A DNA stretch of 38,354 nt from Bifidobacterium jacchi (GCF_009078285.1 NZ_RQSP01000006.1:45232-83585); one strand, 5' to 3'. Shown: positions 17,579 to 25,947, counted from the first letter of the stretch. The notes: a model not told the origin generated them from the sequence alone. Made by a program: numbers and translations.

Positions 17579-18538
17579 ATGAATACTGCGACACCACGAA
17601 ACTACCTTGCTCAATCTCTACGTGAAGAACAGCAGCGCACTCTCTCGCTCTGTGCCTCGCACACCGCACGCACTATAGGAAAACCTCCCGTCTATTCTGG
17701 AATCACTGCATTGCGAATCAGCGGTATCGAAGTTCCCTACTGCATCTCGCTCAAACCATGTACATTTCACGTGCTATATGACGAACGCTCCCATCGCGCG
17801 TCACGATCTAACACTCGCTATCTGCTCCATCACAATCTACAATCCACGCATGGCATCATGTACATAGATCACCAGCAGCAACGCATCAGATTCACCCATC
17901 CGATCATGACATGGGCGTTGCTCGCGTCTCATCTCAGCCAAGTTGAAATCATCGTACTGGCGGATGCGATTCTGCGCAGTACGTTACAGTGGATCAGGAC
18001 CAGCATCGACGACATACGAAGATTCCTGGAAAACAGCGCTCCTTTCCCAAGTAAAAAACGATGCTTGGCCGCATTGCCGTTTCTGGAAACCGTGACCGAT
18101 TCCCCTATGGAAAAACGCAGTGTCCTGGCTCTGCTTCGATACGGTCTGCCGTATCCGGAAACGCAATGGAGCATACTCATTCCGGCATTCGGCCGCACCG
18201 CAACTGTTGACATGGCATATCCCCAGCAGAAAGTCATCATCGAATATGATGGCGATGCCCACCGTCAGGACAAGCGACAGTATCGGTGGGATGAACGCAA
18301 GCGCCAAGCACTGCGCGCGATGGGATATACGGTCATCGTGGTGTTCGCTGACGACATTGTCAGTAAGGATGGTCGATTCAGGTTTGCGCAGCGAGTTGCT
18401 GACGCGCTGCGCTGCGATATATCTGATATTCCGAAACCACAATACAAAGCACTGCTCAGCGATGATCGACGCGAACGAGCGCGCTTAAAGCAGCAGGCCT
18501 ATCGGCGACGCGAAGCCCGAAAAGGGCGGAAAGTCTAA
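17579..18538 (+). CDS. AbiEi-like / DUF559 PD-(D/E)XK nuclease-fold protein
   Basis: 319 residues. The N-terminal two-thirds resembles the AbiEi antitoxin/C-terminal-domain fold common in actinobacteria. From about residue 175 a DUF559 (Vsr-related) nuclease domain follows: Glu179 (SPMEKRSVLALL), Asp211 (ATVDMAYP), Glu222-Tyr-Asp224 (VIIEYDGDAHR), then the helix RWDERKRQALRAMGYTV. All catalytic-type residues are present. There is no Shine-Dalgarno. A weak -10 (CTCTACGCT) sits just before the ATG, so the transcript is probably leaderless. The gene is visibly richer in AT than its neighbours and is bracketed by A2 and A3, which suggests it arrived as a unit. Whether it acts in DNA repair, defence or selfish spread is unknown. 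Confidence 0.8.
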   Translation: MNTATPRNYLAQSLREEQQRTLSLCASHTARTIGKPPVYSGITALRISGIEVPYCISLKPCTFHVLYDERSHRASRSNTRYLLHHNLQSTHGIMYIDHQQQRIRFTHPIMTWALLASHLSQVEIIVLADAILRSTLQWIRTSIDDIRRFLENSAPFPSKKRCLAALPFLETVTDSPMEKRSVLALLRYGLPYPETQWSILIPAFGRTATVDMAYPQQKVIIEYDGDAHRQDKRQYRWDERKRQALRAMGYTVIVVFADDIVSKDGRFRFAQRVADALRCDISDIPKPQYKALLSDDRRERARLKQQAYRRREARKGRKV

Positions 18539-18545
18539 CACGGTC

Positions 18546-18685
18546 GGTCACAGGGAGCGAGTTTGGTCACAGGGAGCGCCCCGCGCCACGTGACCACCTC
18601 GCAGAAACCTTGATATTTCAACGTTTCTGACACCTTGGTCACAGGGAGCGGGCGCTCCCCGTGACCAAACCCGCGCCACGTGACC
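18546..18685. repeat. Family A repeat A3, right boundary of the AbiEi/DUF559 cassette
   Basis: This 140-bp direct repeat of 17272-17411 has one substitution. It holds the same two hairpins and the same AT-rich centre, and like A2 begins just after the stop codon of the preceding gene. The following 18686-18956 shows no gene. Confidence 0.9.
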
Positions 18686-18956
18686 GTTGGCCATCTCCGC
18701 CTTCGCTACTCAGCCATCTTGATCTCTCAGCTTTCGGCACGATCAACGCCCAAGGTGACCCGCCGCTAGACTTTTTGATATTTTTGATTTGGCTTTATAG
18801 CAACGATTTTGGAGTCTTCGCACAGCGACCAGCAACCAGCGACTATCTTCCTATTTGTAGAAAAACTGTCAAAATGACGATTGTATACAATCGTCTGCCT
18901 CCTCCAACGGACGCGCCCACCCCTCCGCCAGCACAGCAACGCAGGGCAGCAATGCG

Positions 18957-18994
18957 AAAGGGTCGCCACCCCGTCATGGGATGGCGACCCTTCG
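18957..18994 (-). terminator. Rho-independent terminator of ilvC
   Basis: AGGGTCGCCA (18959-18968) pairs with TGGCGACCCT (18982-18991). On the minus strand the stem is followed by TTTCGC. It lies about 80 bp past the ilvC stop. Confidence 0.7.
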
Positions 18995-19071
18995 TCATTC
19001 GCTCCGCTCAGCGAATCACCGCACGACAATCGCGACAACGAGCGCCGCGACTACCGCTTACGCGGCCACAA

Positions 19072-20124
19072 TCACTGAACCTGGGTACGAGCGATCTTGC
19101 CGTTGAAGGACTCGGCCTCGTCCTGATCCTTGGCCGGGCCGTTGTTCCAGGAGAACATGGCGCGCAGCTTCGGGCCGACGGTCTCGAGGTGCGGGTGAGA
19201 GTACTCCTCCTGCAGCTTCTTGAACTTCGGGGCACCGGCGGCCTGATCGTCCATGAACTCCTTGGCGAAGGAGCCGTCCTGGATACGCTTGAGCTGGTAC
19301 TGCATGCGCTTCTTGGTCTCCTCGGTGATGACCGTGGAGGTGTAGTCGCCGTACTGAGCGGTGTCGGAGCAGGACCAACGGGCCTTGTTCAGACCACCCT
19401 CGTTGGCGAGGTCGACGAGCATCTTCAGCTCGTGGAACACCTCGAAGTAGGCGATCTCCGGCTGGTAGCCAGCCTCGGTCAGCACGTCGAAGCCCATGTC
19501 GCACAGGTGGTTGATGCCGCCCATGAGGACATCCTGCTCGCCGAACAGATCGGTCTCGGTCTCCTCGGTGAAGGTGGTCTTGATGGCGCCGGCGCGCAGA
19601 GCGCCGAGGGCCTTGGCGTAGGCGAGGCACAGCGGCCAGGTCTTGCCATCCGGGTCCTGCTCGACAGCCACGACGACCGGGACGCCACGGCCAGCGGCGT
19701 ACTCACGACGCACGATGTGGCCCGGGCCCTTCGGGGCGACCATGAAGACCGGGTGATCCTCGGACGGCTTGATGTAGCCGTAGTGGATGTTGAAGCCGTG
19801 AGCGAAGGCCAGAGCAGCGCCCGGCTTCAGGTTCGGCTCAACGTCGTTCTTGTAGACGGCGGCCTGGTACTGATCAGGCAGCAGGATCATCACAACATCG
19901 GCCTCGGCGACCGCTTCCGGCACGGACTTGACCTCAAGGCCCTGCTCCTTGGCGAACTCGACCGACTTGGAGGTCGGACGCAGGCCGACGACGACGTCGA
20001 CACCGGAGTCGCGCAGGTTCAGCGCGTGGGCGTGGCCCTGGGAGCCGTAGCCCAGGATGGCGACCTTCTTGCCATCGAACACGGACAGATCGGCGTCCTT
20101 TTCATACCAGATAGTTGCTGCCAT
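19072..20124 (-). CDS. ilvC: Ketol-acid reductoisomerase (class I)
   Basis: Catalyses the Mg2+- and NAD(P)H-dependent isomeroreduction of acetolactate or acetohydroxybutyrate in valine, isoleucine and leucine synthesis. The Rossmann motif [17 protein letters not shown] (residues about 25-41) is intact. The knotted C-terminal domain has [12 protein letters not shown] and [12 protein letters not shown] with the metal-ligand acidic residues, and [20 protein letters not shown] opens the protein. The length (350 aa) is that of class I. An AAAGGAG ribosome site lies 8 bp before the start. No other ilv gene is adjacent. Bifidobacteria often have two ilvC copies, so this may be one of a pair. Confidence 0.97.
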   Translation of the reverse strand: MAATIWYEKDADLSVFDGKKVAILGYGSQGHAHALNLRDSGVDVVVGLRPTSKSVEFAKEQGLEVKSVPEAVAEADVVMILLPDQYQAAVYKNDVEPNLKPGAALAFAHGFNIHYGYIKPSEDHPVFMVAPKGPGHIVRREYAAGRGVPVVVAVEQDPDGKTWPLCLAYAKALGALRAGAIKTTFTEETETDLFGEQDVLMGGINHLCDMGFDVLTEAGYQPEIAYFEVFHELKMLVDLANEGGLNKARWSCSDTAQYGDYTSTVITEETKKRMQYQLKRIQDGSFAKEFMDDQAAGAPKFKKLQEEYSHPHLETVGPKLRAMFSWNNGPAKDQDEAESFNGKIARTQVQ

Positions 20125-20308
20125 AATGGCACTCCTTTAATTGTTTAGTGGAAAATCACTTAAGCCGGCGTGATGGCCGGTTGTTGCCTTGTTTACCTAG
20201 TGGCTCGTGCAAGAGGATTTTGTCCTTAAACCGTTGCCCATATTACTCGAAACACCGTCGTAACCTGACCGCGTTCCACGTTACGAACACCGGCGTGGAA
20301 AATCCTCT
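20125..20308 (-). promoter_or_regulatory. Structured ilvC leader region
   Basis: On the minus strand AGAGGATTTT (RC of 20299-20308) can pair with AAAATCCTCT (RC of 20212-20221). Inside it TTCCACG and CGTGGAA (20294-20300, 20273-20279) form a hairpin. A GCCGGC-ended hairpin and the SD follow. A 14-codon ORF beginning near 20246 has no Ile/Val/Leu run and a poor ribosome site. Attenuation of ilvC is plausible but not shown. Confidence 0.35.
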
Positions 20309-20372
20309 CACTATGTAGTTATTCAGTTTTCGGTTTTCAGTTATTCGACTTTTCAGTTATTGGCCTAGGGTC

Positions 20373-20638
20373 TCTCCCTCAGTCTCGCTTCGTGAGCCAG
20401 CTCCCTCGGCAGAGGGAGCAGGGGAAGACGATTCACTCAGCGAAGTGAGCGGGCGCACGACAAGCGCCCGCGAAGGGAAACTAAAGACAGCGCGACTTCA
20501 CTTCGTGAAATCAACGTCTGCGCTGGGCCGTCAAGCAGAAGCCCAATGAGCTTCTGTAGGCCCAGTGAGCGATTGCAACCAACAAGCAATCGCGAAGCCG
20601 AAGGATAGCCGTTGATTTCACTTGGTGAAATCAACGTC
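20373..20638. repeat. Family E-related structured repeat region (E4)
   Basis: 20373-20422 contains CTCCCTCAGTCTCGCTTCG and a GAGGGAG/CTCCCTC hairpin, related to the inverted right part of E2. 20522-20560 contains the E two-helix hairpin with different but paired bases: outer TGGGCC/GGCCCA and inner CAGAAGC/GCTTCTG. A 22-bp block (TTCACTTCGTGAAATCAACG...) is at 20497-20518 and again, with one mismatch, at 20617-20638. The second copy contains the last codons and stop of the transporter. Confidence 0.65.
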
Positions 20639-21937
20639 CTTCGTCTCACGACACGTCAGCACGGAAACCAGGCAGCACACGGCCATCACGGCCAGATACA
20701 GGCCGACCGAATGCACGCCGAAGTTCTTCGACAGCCAGGTGGCGATGGTCGGCACGAACGCGGCGCCGACGATCGCGGCGAGGTTGTAGCCGATGCCGGA
20801 GCCGGAATAACGCACGTTCGCGTCGAACAGCTCCGGCAGGAACGCGCCAATCGGTCCGAACGCCACGCCCATCAGCGCGAATCCGACGCACAGGAACACC
20901 ATGTTGGCTGCGAAGTTCCGCTGTCCGACGAGCTGGCCGTCAAGCAGGAACGGGAACACCACCGCGAACACGACCAGCGCGCACGACGAGAACATCAGCA
21001 CGCGACGGCGGCCAATGCGATCCGCATACACGCACGACAGCACGATGAACAGTGCGAACACGCAGATGGAGATCATCAGCATGAGCAGATACTGCTGATT
21101 GCTGAATCCCAGATCGCCACCGCCCTGCGCCGCGCTCTTGGTTCCCCATGCGAGCGACCACGTGGCGAGCGTGTAGAACAGCGTGTAGGTCACGGCCACG
21201 AGGAACGTGGCCTGCAGCACCTGACGCCACGACTTGCGGAACACTTCGGTCAGCGGCGACTTGACGACCTTGTTCTGCTCCTGGGCCATGCGGAAGATCG
21301 GCGTCTCCTCCATGTGCACGCGCACGACGAGTCCGACGACCACCAGCACCGCGCTCAGCAGGAACGGCACGCGCCAGCCCCACGCGAGCATCGCATCGGA
21401 ATCGTTGAACGATTCGAGCACGAAGTAGGTGCCGTTCGACAGGAAGAAGCCGATCGGCGCGCCGAGCTCGGGGAACGAGCCGTACAGTGCGCGCTTGTTT
21501 TCAGGCGCATTCTCGGTGGCGACCAGCGCCGCGCCGGACCATTCGCCGCCCAGTCCGATGCCTTGAATGAAACGCAGCAGGCACAGCATGGCGACCGCGC
21601 CCACGCCCATCACGCTGTAGGTCGGCAGGCAGCCGATCAGGAACGTGCCGACGCCCATCGTCATCAGCGAGACGACCAGCGTGGTCTTGCGTCCCATCCG
21701 GTCGCCGAAATGCCCGAATACCAGCGATCCGAGCGGACGCGCGACGAACGCGATGGCGAAGGTCAGCAGGCTCATCAGCAGCGCGACGGTTGGATTCGCC
21801 TTGTCGGAGAAGAAGATGTGCGGGAAGTAGTTCGCCGCGGCGGTGCCGTAGGCGTAGAAATCGTAGAATTCGATGGCGGTGCCGACCATGGATGCCGCGA
21901 TGACGGTTTTGACCGAATCTCGCGCCATCGCCTTCAT
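20618..21937 (-). CDS. MFS transporter, metabolite:H+ symporter (MHS) family
   Basis: 12-TM proton symporter related to ShiA/ProP/KgtP-type carriers. SMVGTAIEFYDFYAYGTAA (helix 1), RPLGSLVFGHFGDRMGRKT (loop 2-3 motif) and RFIQGIGLGGEWSGAAL (helix 4) are diagnostic of MHS. The substrate could be an organic acid, osmolyte or amino-acid derivative; sequence alone cannot decide. The ATG at 21937 has no clear ribosome site, and the open frame upstream encodes a Thr/Ala-rich stretch without an ATG, GTG or TTG, so the start is uncertain. Expression is probably governed by the leader ORF and attenuator at 22123-22348. The stop codon lies in an 11-bp hairpin of E4. Confidence 0.9.
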   Translation of the reverse strand: MKAMARDSVKTVIAASMVGTAIEFYDFYAYGTAAANYFPHIFFSDKANPTVALLMSLLTFAIAFVARPLGSLVFGHFGDRMGRKTTLVVSLMTMGVGTFLIGCLPTYSVMGVGAVAMLCLLRFIQGIGLGGEWSGAALVATENAPENKRALYGSFPELGAPIGFFLSNGTYFVLESFNDSDAMLAWGWRVPFLLSAVLVVVGLVVRVHMEETPIFRMAQEQNKVVKSPLTEVFRKSWRQVLQATFLVAVTYTLFYTLATWSLAWGTKSAAQGGGDLGFSNQQYLLMLMISICVFALFIVLSCVYADRIGRRRVLMFSSCALVVFAVVFPFLLDGQLVGQRNFAANMVFLCVGFALMGVAFGPIGAFLPELFDANVRYSGSGIGYNLAAIVGAAFVPTIATWLSKNFGVHSVGLYLAVMAVCCLVSVLTCRETKDVDFTK

Positions 21938-22122
21938 CTTGCCGGCCGCGGTGGTACCGGCCGCGGTGGTGACGCTCGTGGTTGCGGTCGCTGTCTCGAC
22001 TGCTGTCGTTGTTCGCTCCCAATTGGTGCGTTGATCCGCGGATCTTGCTCCGTGGGTCCCTGTGTTCGTTCTGTTCTCTCTCGTTGCGGCTTGTCTGAGG
22101 CGGTGACCTTGTGGGGCGCATC

Positions 22123-22195
22123 AAAAAAGCCCCGCAACTCGTGCAGGGCTTACATGCGTGATGCGTTTGCTTCGCCCTGCCTTCGTTGGCGGGGC
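22123..22195 (-). terminator. Attenuator with mutually exclusive hairpins upstream of the MHS transporter
   Basis: In minus-strand RNA, AAGCCCTGCA and TGCGGGGCTT (22142-22151, 22027+100 i.e. 22127-22136) form a 10-bp stem with one G-U pair and a 5-nt loop, ending in six T. The competing segment GCAGGGC (22174-22180) can pair perfectly with GCCCTGC of the terminator arm. That segment can itself be sequestered by GCCCCGCC (22188-22195). This is the 1:2, 2:3, 3:4 logic of transcription attenuators. The G-U pair is valid only for RNA of this strand. Confidence 0.75.
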
Positions 22196-22213
22196 TCCAA
22201 GCTGGATGCCGAA

Positions 22214-22348
22214 TCAGTCCGCCAACGGTGACGGAATAATAATTCGTGCGGGCAGCAGAGCGACGTTGACGTCGGATTCGGTGAATCCGGCAACGGTACG
22301 GACTTCAAAACGAAGTGCGGCTAAGCGCTGTGCAGGGCATCCAGTCAT
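22214..22348 (-). CDS. 44-residue leader ORF of the MHS transporter
   Basis: An excellent AAAGGAGG ribosome site (22358-22365) sits 9 bp before the ATG. The peptide starts MTGCPAQRLAALRFEVRTVA and ends ARIIIPSPLAD. It contains three consecutive ATT (Ile) codons at 22235-22243 and several Leu and Val codons. The stop is 18 bp before the attenuator's first segment, so a terminating or stalled ribosome could influence folding. It looks like a leader peptide rather than a stable protein. The amino acid or stalling agent sensed is unknown; the Ile run is a candidate control site. The remaining 22366-22598 shows no gene, only a GGTCGG/CCGACC hairpin at 22415-22443. Confidence 0.7.
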   Translation of the reverse strand: MTGCPAQRLAALRFEVRTVAGFTESDVNVALLPARIIIPSPLAD

Positions 22349-22598
22349 CGTGGCGAACCTCCTTTCGGCATTTTCTCGGGCTTTGCTTTGCGGCCCGAAC
22401 TGAGCATCACGATAGGTCGGCCGGTTTCGGCGGCAAACCGACCGATCATATTGTGGACATCATCTCGCGGGCCGGGGCGCTTGGCTGCTCGGCTGGCGGG
22501 ATTGGCGGAGTCGCAAGGCTGGCTTTGCTGGTTAGCCTGATTCGTTTGGCTGATTCGCTCTGCTGATTTGCTCGGCTGATCCAGGATTGCCGCAGCGA

Positions 22599-24281
22599 TC
22601 ACTTGAGCTGATCCGCATCCGATCCGCTCGCCATCGCGACATGCCGCACATCAGCCATGACGATCGCAGCGGAAAGCAGTACCATGATGATGGCGACCGG
22701 GAACAGCGCGGCGAATCCATACGACTGCAGTGCGCTGCCCACCACCGCGACGCCGACGATCGCAGCCAACACCAAACCGATGGCGTTGGCGATCGCGTAG
22801 ATGCCCAGATCATGCCCCGCGCGACGCGGATCAGGCAGCGCATCCATCACCAATTCCAATCCGATCGCATCGTATAGGCCGATGGCGAAGCCGGAAACCA
22901 GCGCGAATACGACCATGCCGACCGGCTTGGCGGACGTCCAATGCCAGGCGCCGCACATCCACGCGACCGCAAGGCCGAGCATATACAGGATGCATGCCAG
23001 GGCGACGACGAATTCGGCGGGCATCTGCCGCGCATCGATCAGTTCATTAAGCCAGCCCGCCGACCATGATGCGAGCGCCGTGCCCACCAATGCGGCGACG
23101 GCCATCGCGATGACCACCAAGCCCGCCGGCGCAGCGGCCGCGTCGCCCGGAAACACCCAGTATCGCGCGATGTACCACACGAATACGCCCGTGATCGAAA
23201 CACCGGTCATCATGCATACGCGCGCTGCAAACAAACGCCAGAACGCCGCCGATTCGCGGCCGCTCGGCGGGCGAAGGCGGTTAAGCACGCGACGCGGATC
23301 AAACCCACGATTGGGCATCTCGACGCTGGACGGCTCCTTGGGCAGGATCAGCGCCGACGCAATGCCGCCGATCGCGAACAGCGCGGCGATGCAATACAGC
23401 GGCACGAGCGAATCGACGATGACGCCGCACGCGCCGAGCACCATGCCCAGCGCCTGCGCAAGCATCACGCCGATGCCATGCCAGCGTTCGATGCGCGGGC
23501 GGAACTTGTCGGGCACGCGATCGTTGATCTCAGCGGCCAGCGGCACGGCGAGCATCGCATAGCCGAACTGCATGATCGCCCAGAACAGACCCATGGCGAC
23601 CATGTTCGTATTCGCGGACAGCATCAATGCGCACAATGCGCAGACCACGCCGCCTGCGACAATCCACGGCGAACGTCGGCCGAACGGCGTGCGGGTGCGA
23701 TCGCTCAATTCGCCGATCAGGGGATTCGCGAGCACCGAAACCAGTGCGCCGACGATCACCAATGCCGCCAGCGGAGCGACGAACGGGAATCCCGCCGACG
23801 CCGCCGCCGACGCAACGCCACTCGCGGCAGCGGTGGCGGGCTGAGCAGCGGATGCGGCAGCAGGTGCGAGCGTCGGTGCGATGGCGCGCACCACCATCTG
23901 CGGCAATGCGATCGTCTGCATGGCGATCCATGGTGTCAGCGACAGCATCGCCGCGACGAAAAACCCACGATTGAGCCGCGTCACCTGTGCGGCATCGGGC
24001 CGGTGGCCGTCCTCCGACACCATCGGATCGCGCATGTCAAGATACGCGGAGGCCATATCGGGGGCGGGAACGTCAACGCTGGATGCCGCCACCGCAGCCA
24101 CGGATGGTTCGGATGCCGCCATCAGCACGGCCTGCGTCTCCGGCCGATCCGCAGAATCCTCCGGCGCGCGCTTCGTGGTCCGTACGGCGAGCCGCGCAAC
24201 GGCCGCTTTGTCCTCCGGGCTGAGCGCTTTGTCGAGATCAGGTCTGTCATCGATTCCTGGGCGCACGTATGGTTTCAGCAT
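22599..24281 (-). CDS. MFS sugar transporter, SLC45/GPH-like
   Basis: Cation-coupled 12-TM carrier. The loop motif LSDRTRTPFGRRSPW (residues 192-206) is the hallmark of the sucrose/SLC45 and glycoside-pentoside-hexuronide transporters, and LAAEINDRVPDKFRPR is the second half-site. Start chosen at 24281, where AGGAAGAG precedes the ATG; a GTG at 24299 lacks this. Residues 1-103 are a long polar, Ala/Asp-rich cytosolic extension. Residues about 137-164 (DNA 23790-23873) are an Ala/Thr/Pro-rich loop between helices 1 and 2. No hydrolase or regulator gene is adjacent, so the substrate is open. It may share transcription with the leader ORF region downstream, but no terminator is evident. Confidence 0.88.
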   Translation of the reverse strand: MLKPYVRPGIDDRPDLDKALSPEDKAAVARLAVRTTKRAPEDSADRPETQAVLMAASEPSVAAVAASSVDVPAPDMASAYLDMRDPMVSEDGHRPDAAQVTRLNRGFFVAAMLSLTPWIAMQTIALPQMVVRAIAPTLAPAAASAAQPATAAASGVASAAASAGFPFVAPLAALVIVGALVSVLANPLIGELSDRTRTPFGRRSPWIVAGGVVCALCALMLSANTNMVAMGLFWAIMQFGYAMLAVPLAAEINDRVPDKFRPRIERWHGIGVMLAQALGMVLGACGVIVDSLVPLYCIAALFAIGGIASALILPKEPSSVEMPNRGFDPRRVLNRLRPPSGRESAAFWRLFAARVCMMTGVSITGVFVWYIARYWVFPGDAAAAPAGLVVIAMAVAALVGTALASWSAGWLNELIDARQMPAEFVVALACILYMLGLAVAWMCGAWHWTSAKPVGMVVFALVSGFAIGLYDAIGLELVMDALPDPRRAGHDLGIYAIANAIGLVLAAIVGVAVVGSALQSYGFAALFPVAIIMVLLSAAIVMADVRHVAMASGSDADQLK

Positions 24282-24340
24282 CACACCACTCTTCCTCACG
24301 ATACTTGCGTCTGTTCGCGCTGTGCTTGTTTTGCGCTGCG

Positions 24341-24370
24341 TATGTTCGCGCTGCGTATGTTCGACCGAAA
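24341..24370. repeat. 16-bp tandem repeat
   Basis: TTCGCGCTGCGTATG occurs twice in tandem with a 16-bp period upstream of the sugar-transporter gene, just before element E2. 24282-24485 contains no gene. The repeat may lie in the transporter promoter region. Confidence 0.4.
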
Positions 24371-24485
24371 ACGGCTTGAGATAGCTTATCCGACTTCCAT
24401 GTTATCGGCGTGTCTCGTCACGCACCAACCGCAGACGCGCACTGTGCCAGCGGCCCGTCTTGTACTTGATTGACTTGCAGACTGC

Positions 24486-24808
24486 CTAGTGTCCTGCGTC
24501 AGTAGTTCGTTGATTATGTTGTTGGCTCCCCTTGTCAGGACAGCACCGTGAAGCAAACAGCGGAGCTGTTTGTAGGTGCTGTGCGAGCCGACCGGCGAGC
24601 AGGCATGCTGCGCGCGCAGCGCGTCCGTGATTGCAGGATCAGCACCGTGAAGCAAACAGCGGAGCTGTTTGTAGGTGCTGTGCGAGCCGACCGGCGAGCA
24701 GGCAGACCGCGCGCGCAGCGCGTCCATGCTTGCAGGACGAGCTGGCCCCGGCGAAGCGGGACTGAGGGGTAGTGAATTCGTCAACGAATTTCTGACGCAG
24801 GACACTAG
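24486..24808 (+). mobile_element. Family E element E2 with 28-bp terminal inverted repeats
   Basis: The ends 24486-24513 and 24781-24808 are inverted repeats (CTAGTGTCCTGCGTCAG...TTCGTTGA) differing at two positions. Between them is a 99-bp tandem duplication (24541-24639, 24640-24738), each copy carrying the two-helix hairpin: outer AGCACC/GGTGCT, inner CAAACAGC/GCTGTTTG and conserved unpaired GTGAAG and TA. A GGCCCCGGCGAAGCGGGAC hairpin and an AATTCGT/ACGAATT palindrome follow. There is no transposase ORF, so it is a MITE-like, non-autonomous element. CTAG at both ends may be the target sequence. Confidence 0.8.
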
Positions 24809-24943
24809 TACTTTGTCGGTACTTTGTCGGTTTTAATTGATTTTGGTTGTGGTTGTGTTCTTCCTGGGTTATGAAGCGGCCATTACCGATTCGAGATGAT
24901 GTGATCCGGTGTGCGCGATCAGCAGTGCGCGATTAGCGTGATT

Positions 24944-25345
24944 GGCGCAAGTTATTCTCGGGTTTTGCCTTGAGTTCGAGAAAACCTTGCGCTGCGAGGG
25001 GTCGTAGCGCAAGGGAATCTCGAGATGGCCGTTTGTTTCGAGAATTTCTTGCGCTAAGAGGACTTGCGCTGAGAGGATCGGGAACGCTCGTAGCGCCGAG
25101 AGGGCCGGTGCGCTAGTTTTTCTCGGAATCGGGGCGGATTTCGAGATTATCTTGCGCGAGCCGGCCGCTCGGCGCAAGTTATTCTCGGGTTTTGCCTTGA
25201 GTTCGAGAAAACCTTGCGCTGCGAGGGGTCGTAGCGCAAGAGAATCTCGAGATGGCCGTTTGTTTCGAGATATTCTTGCGCTGGCTGTCGGAGGAGCGCA
25301 AGGGACTCTCGAAGTGGCCGATGATTCCGAGAAAACCTTGCACGG
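24944..25345. repeat. Family B hairpin array (B3) with an internal 110-bp duplication
   Basis: At least eight B arms alternate in orientation, each pair enclosing a 14-16-nt loop, with about 14 nt between hairpins. A ~110-bp block at 24944-25053 is repeated at 25174-25283 with only two or three changes, preserving arms and loops. The family arms flank different loops elsewhere (25305-25345). No coding sequence is apparent. Confidence 0.7.
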
Positions 25346-25347
25346 GA

Positions 25348-25468
25348 GGTCACAGGGTGCGGGCTTGGTCACGGGGAACGCCGCGCTCCCTGTGACCGGG
25401 GTGCGAAAACCTTGATATTGCAACGTTTCCGGCATGATGGTCACGTGGCGCGCCCGCTCCCAGTGACC
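25348..25468. repeat. Family A repeat A4 (diverged)
   Basis: GGTCAC-headed arms, the centre CCTTGATATTGCAACG and a closing CCCAGTGACC give the same layout as A2/A3, with more substitutions. It lies directly between the B3 array and the C2 array. Confidence 0.7.
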
Positions 25469-25523
25469 ATCCCGCTTCCTGTCGGAGGTGCACTGACGGC
25501 TGACGACACATGGCCGGGGCGGC

Positions 25524-25779
25524 ATCGTGTGCATCACACGTATGCGGTTTTCGCATCGTGTGCATGGCACGTATATGGGCGGGCGTGTTTGGGACGTTTC
25601 GCGCACGTCGCATGCACACGATCGTGCAGATGTACGTGCCATGCACACGATCAAGGACGCTTCATGTACGTTGCGTGCACACGACTGGCGGCGCGCGCCT
25701 GCCGTTGGGCCCGGATGCGCGCCTTGCATGTACGTCGTATGCACACGTTGATGCAGGTGTATGTGCCATGCACACTCGA
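25524..25779. repeat. Family C array of seven units (C2)
   Basis: Units are at 25524-25544 and 25555-25575 (forward) and 25602-25622, 25631-25651, 25665-25685, 25729-25749 and 25759-25779 (reverse). As in C1 and C3 there are seven units, forward first and reverse after. Here the split is two plus five instead of three plus four, and the intervals differ, so this array is not a simple copy of the other two. 25780-25947 holds no gene; 25859-25894 is the inverted copy of 1149-1184. Confidence 0.7.
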
Positions 25780-25947
25780 CGACAGTCAAGTGGCACGCAA
25801 CATGACTCGAGGGGGCTTCCGCATTACATACCACGGTATGCAGTGTGGCTTCGCACCGATTATGAAGACTTCTGCTGTTTTCGTGGGTTGGATGGCGAGG
25901 CGCCATGGTCGGGCGTCAAGGAGGAACGAGAGCGAGGGGCACTGCTT

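Noticed and set aside
18661..20148. 495-codon plus-strand ORF opposite ilvC
   Set aside because: Shadow frame starting in repeat A3. ilvC is unambiguous on the other strand.
24486..24808. Complete insertion sequence with transposase
   Set aside because: No ORF of transposase size or motif lies between the terminal repeats. It can only be non-autonomous.
24869..25906. 345-codon minus-strand ORF through the second repeat island
   Set aside because: It spans A, B and C repeats and has no family resemblance. Its shared N-terminal peptide with the frame at 927-1373 comes from the duplicated DNA segment.
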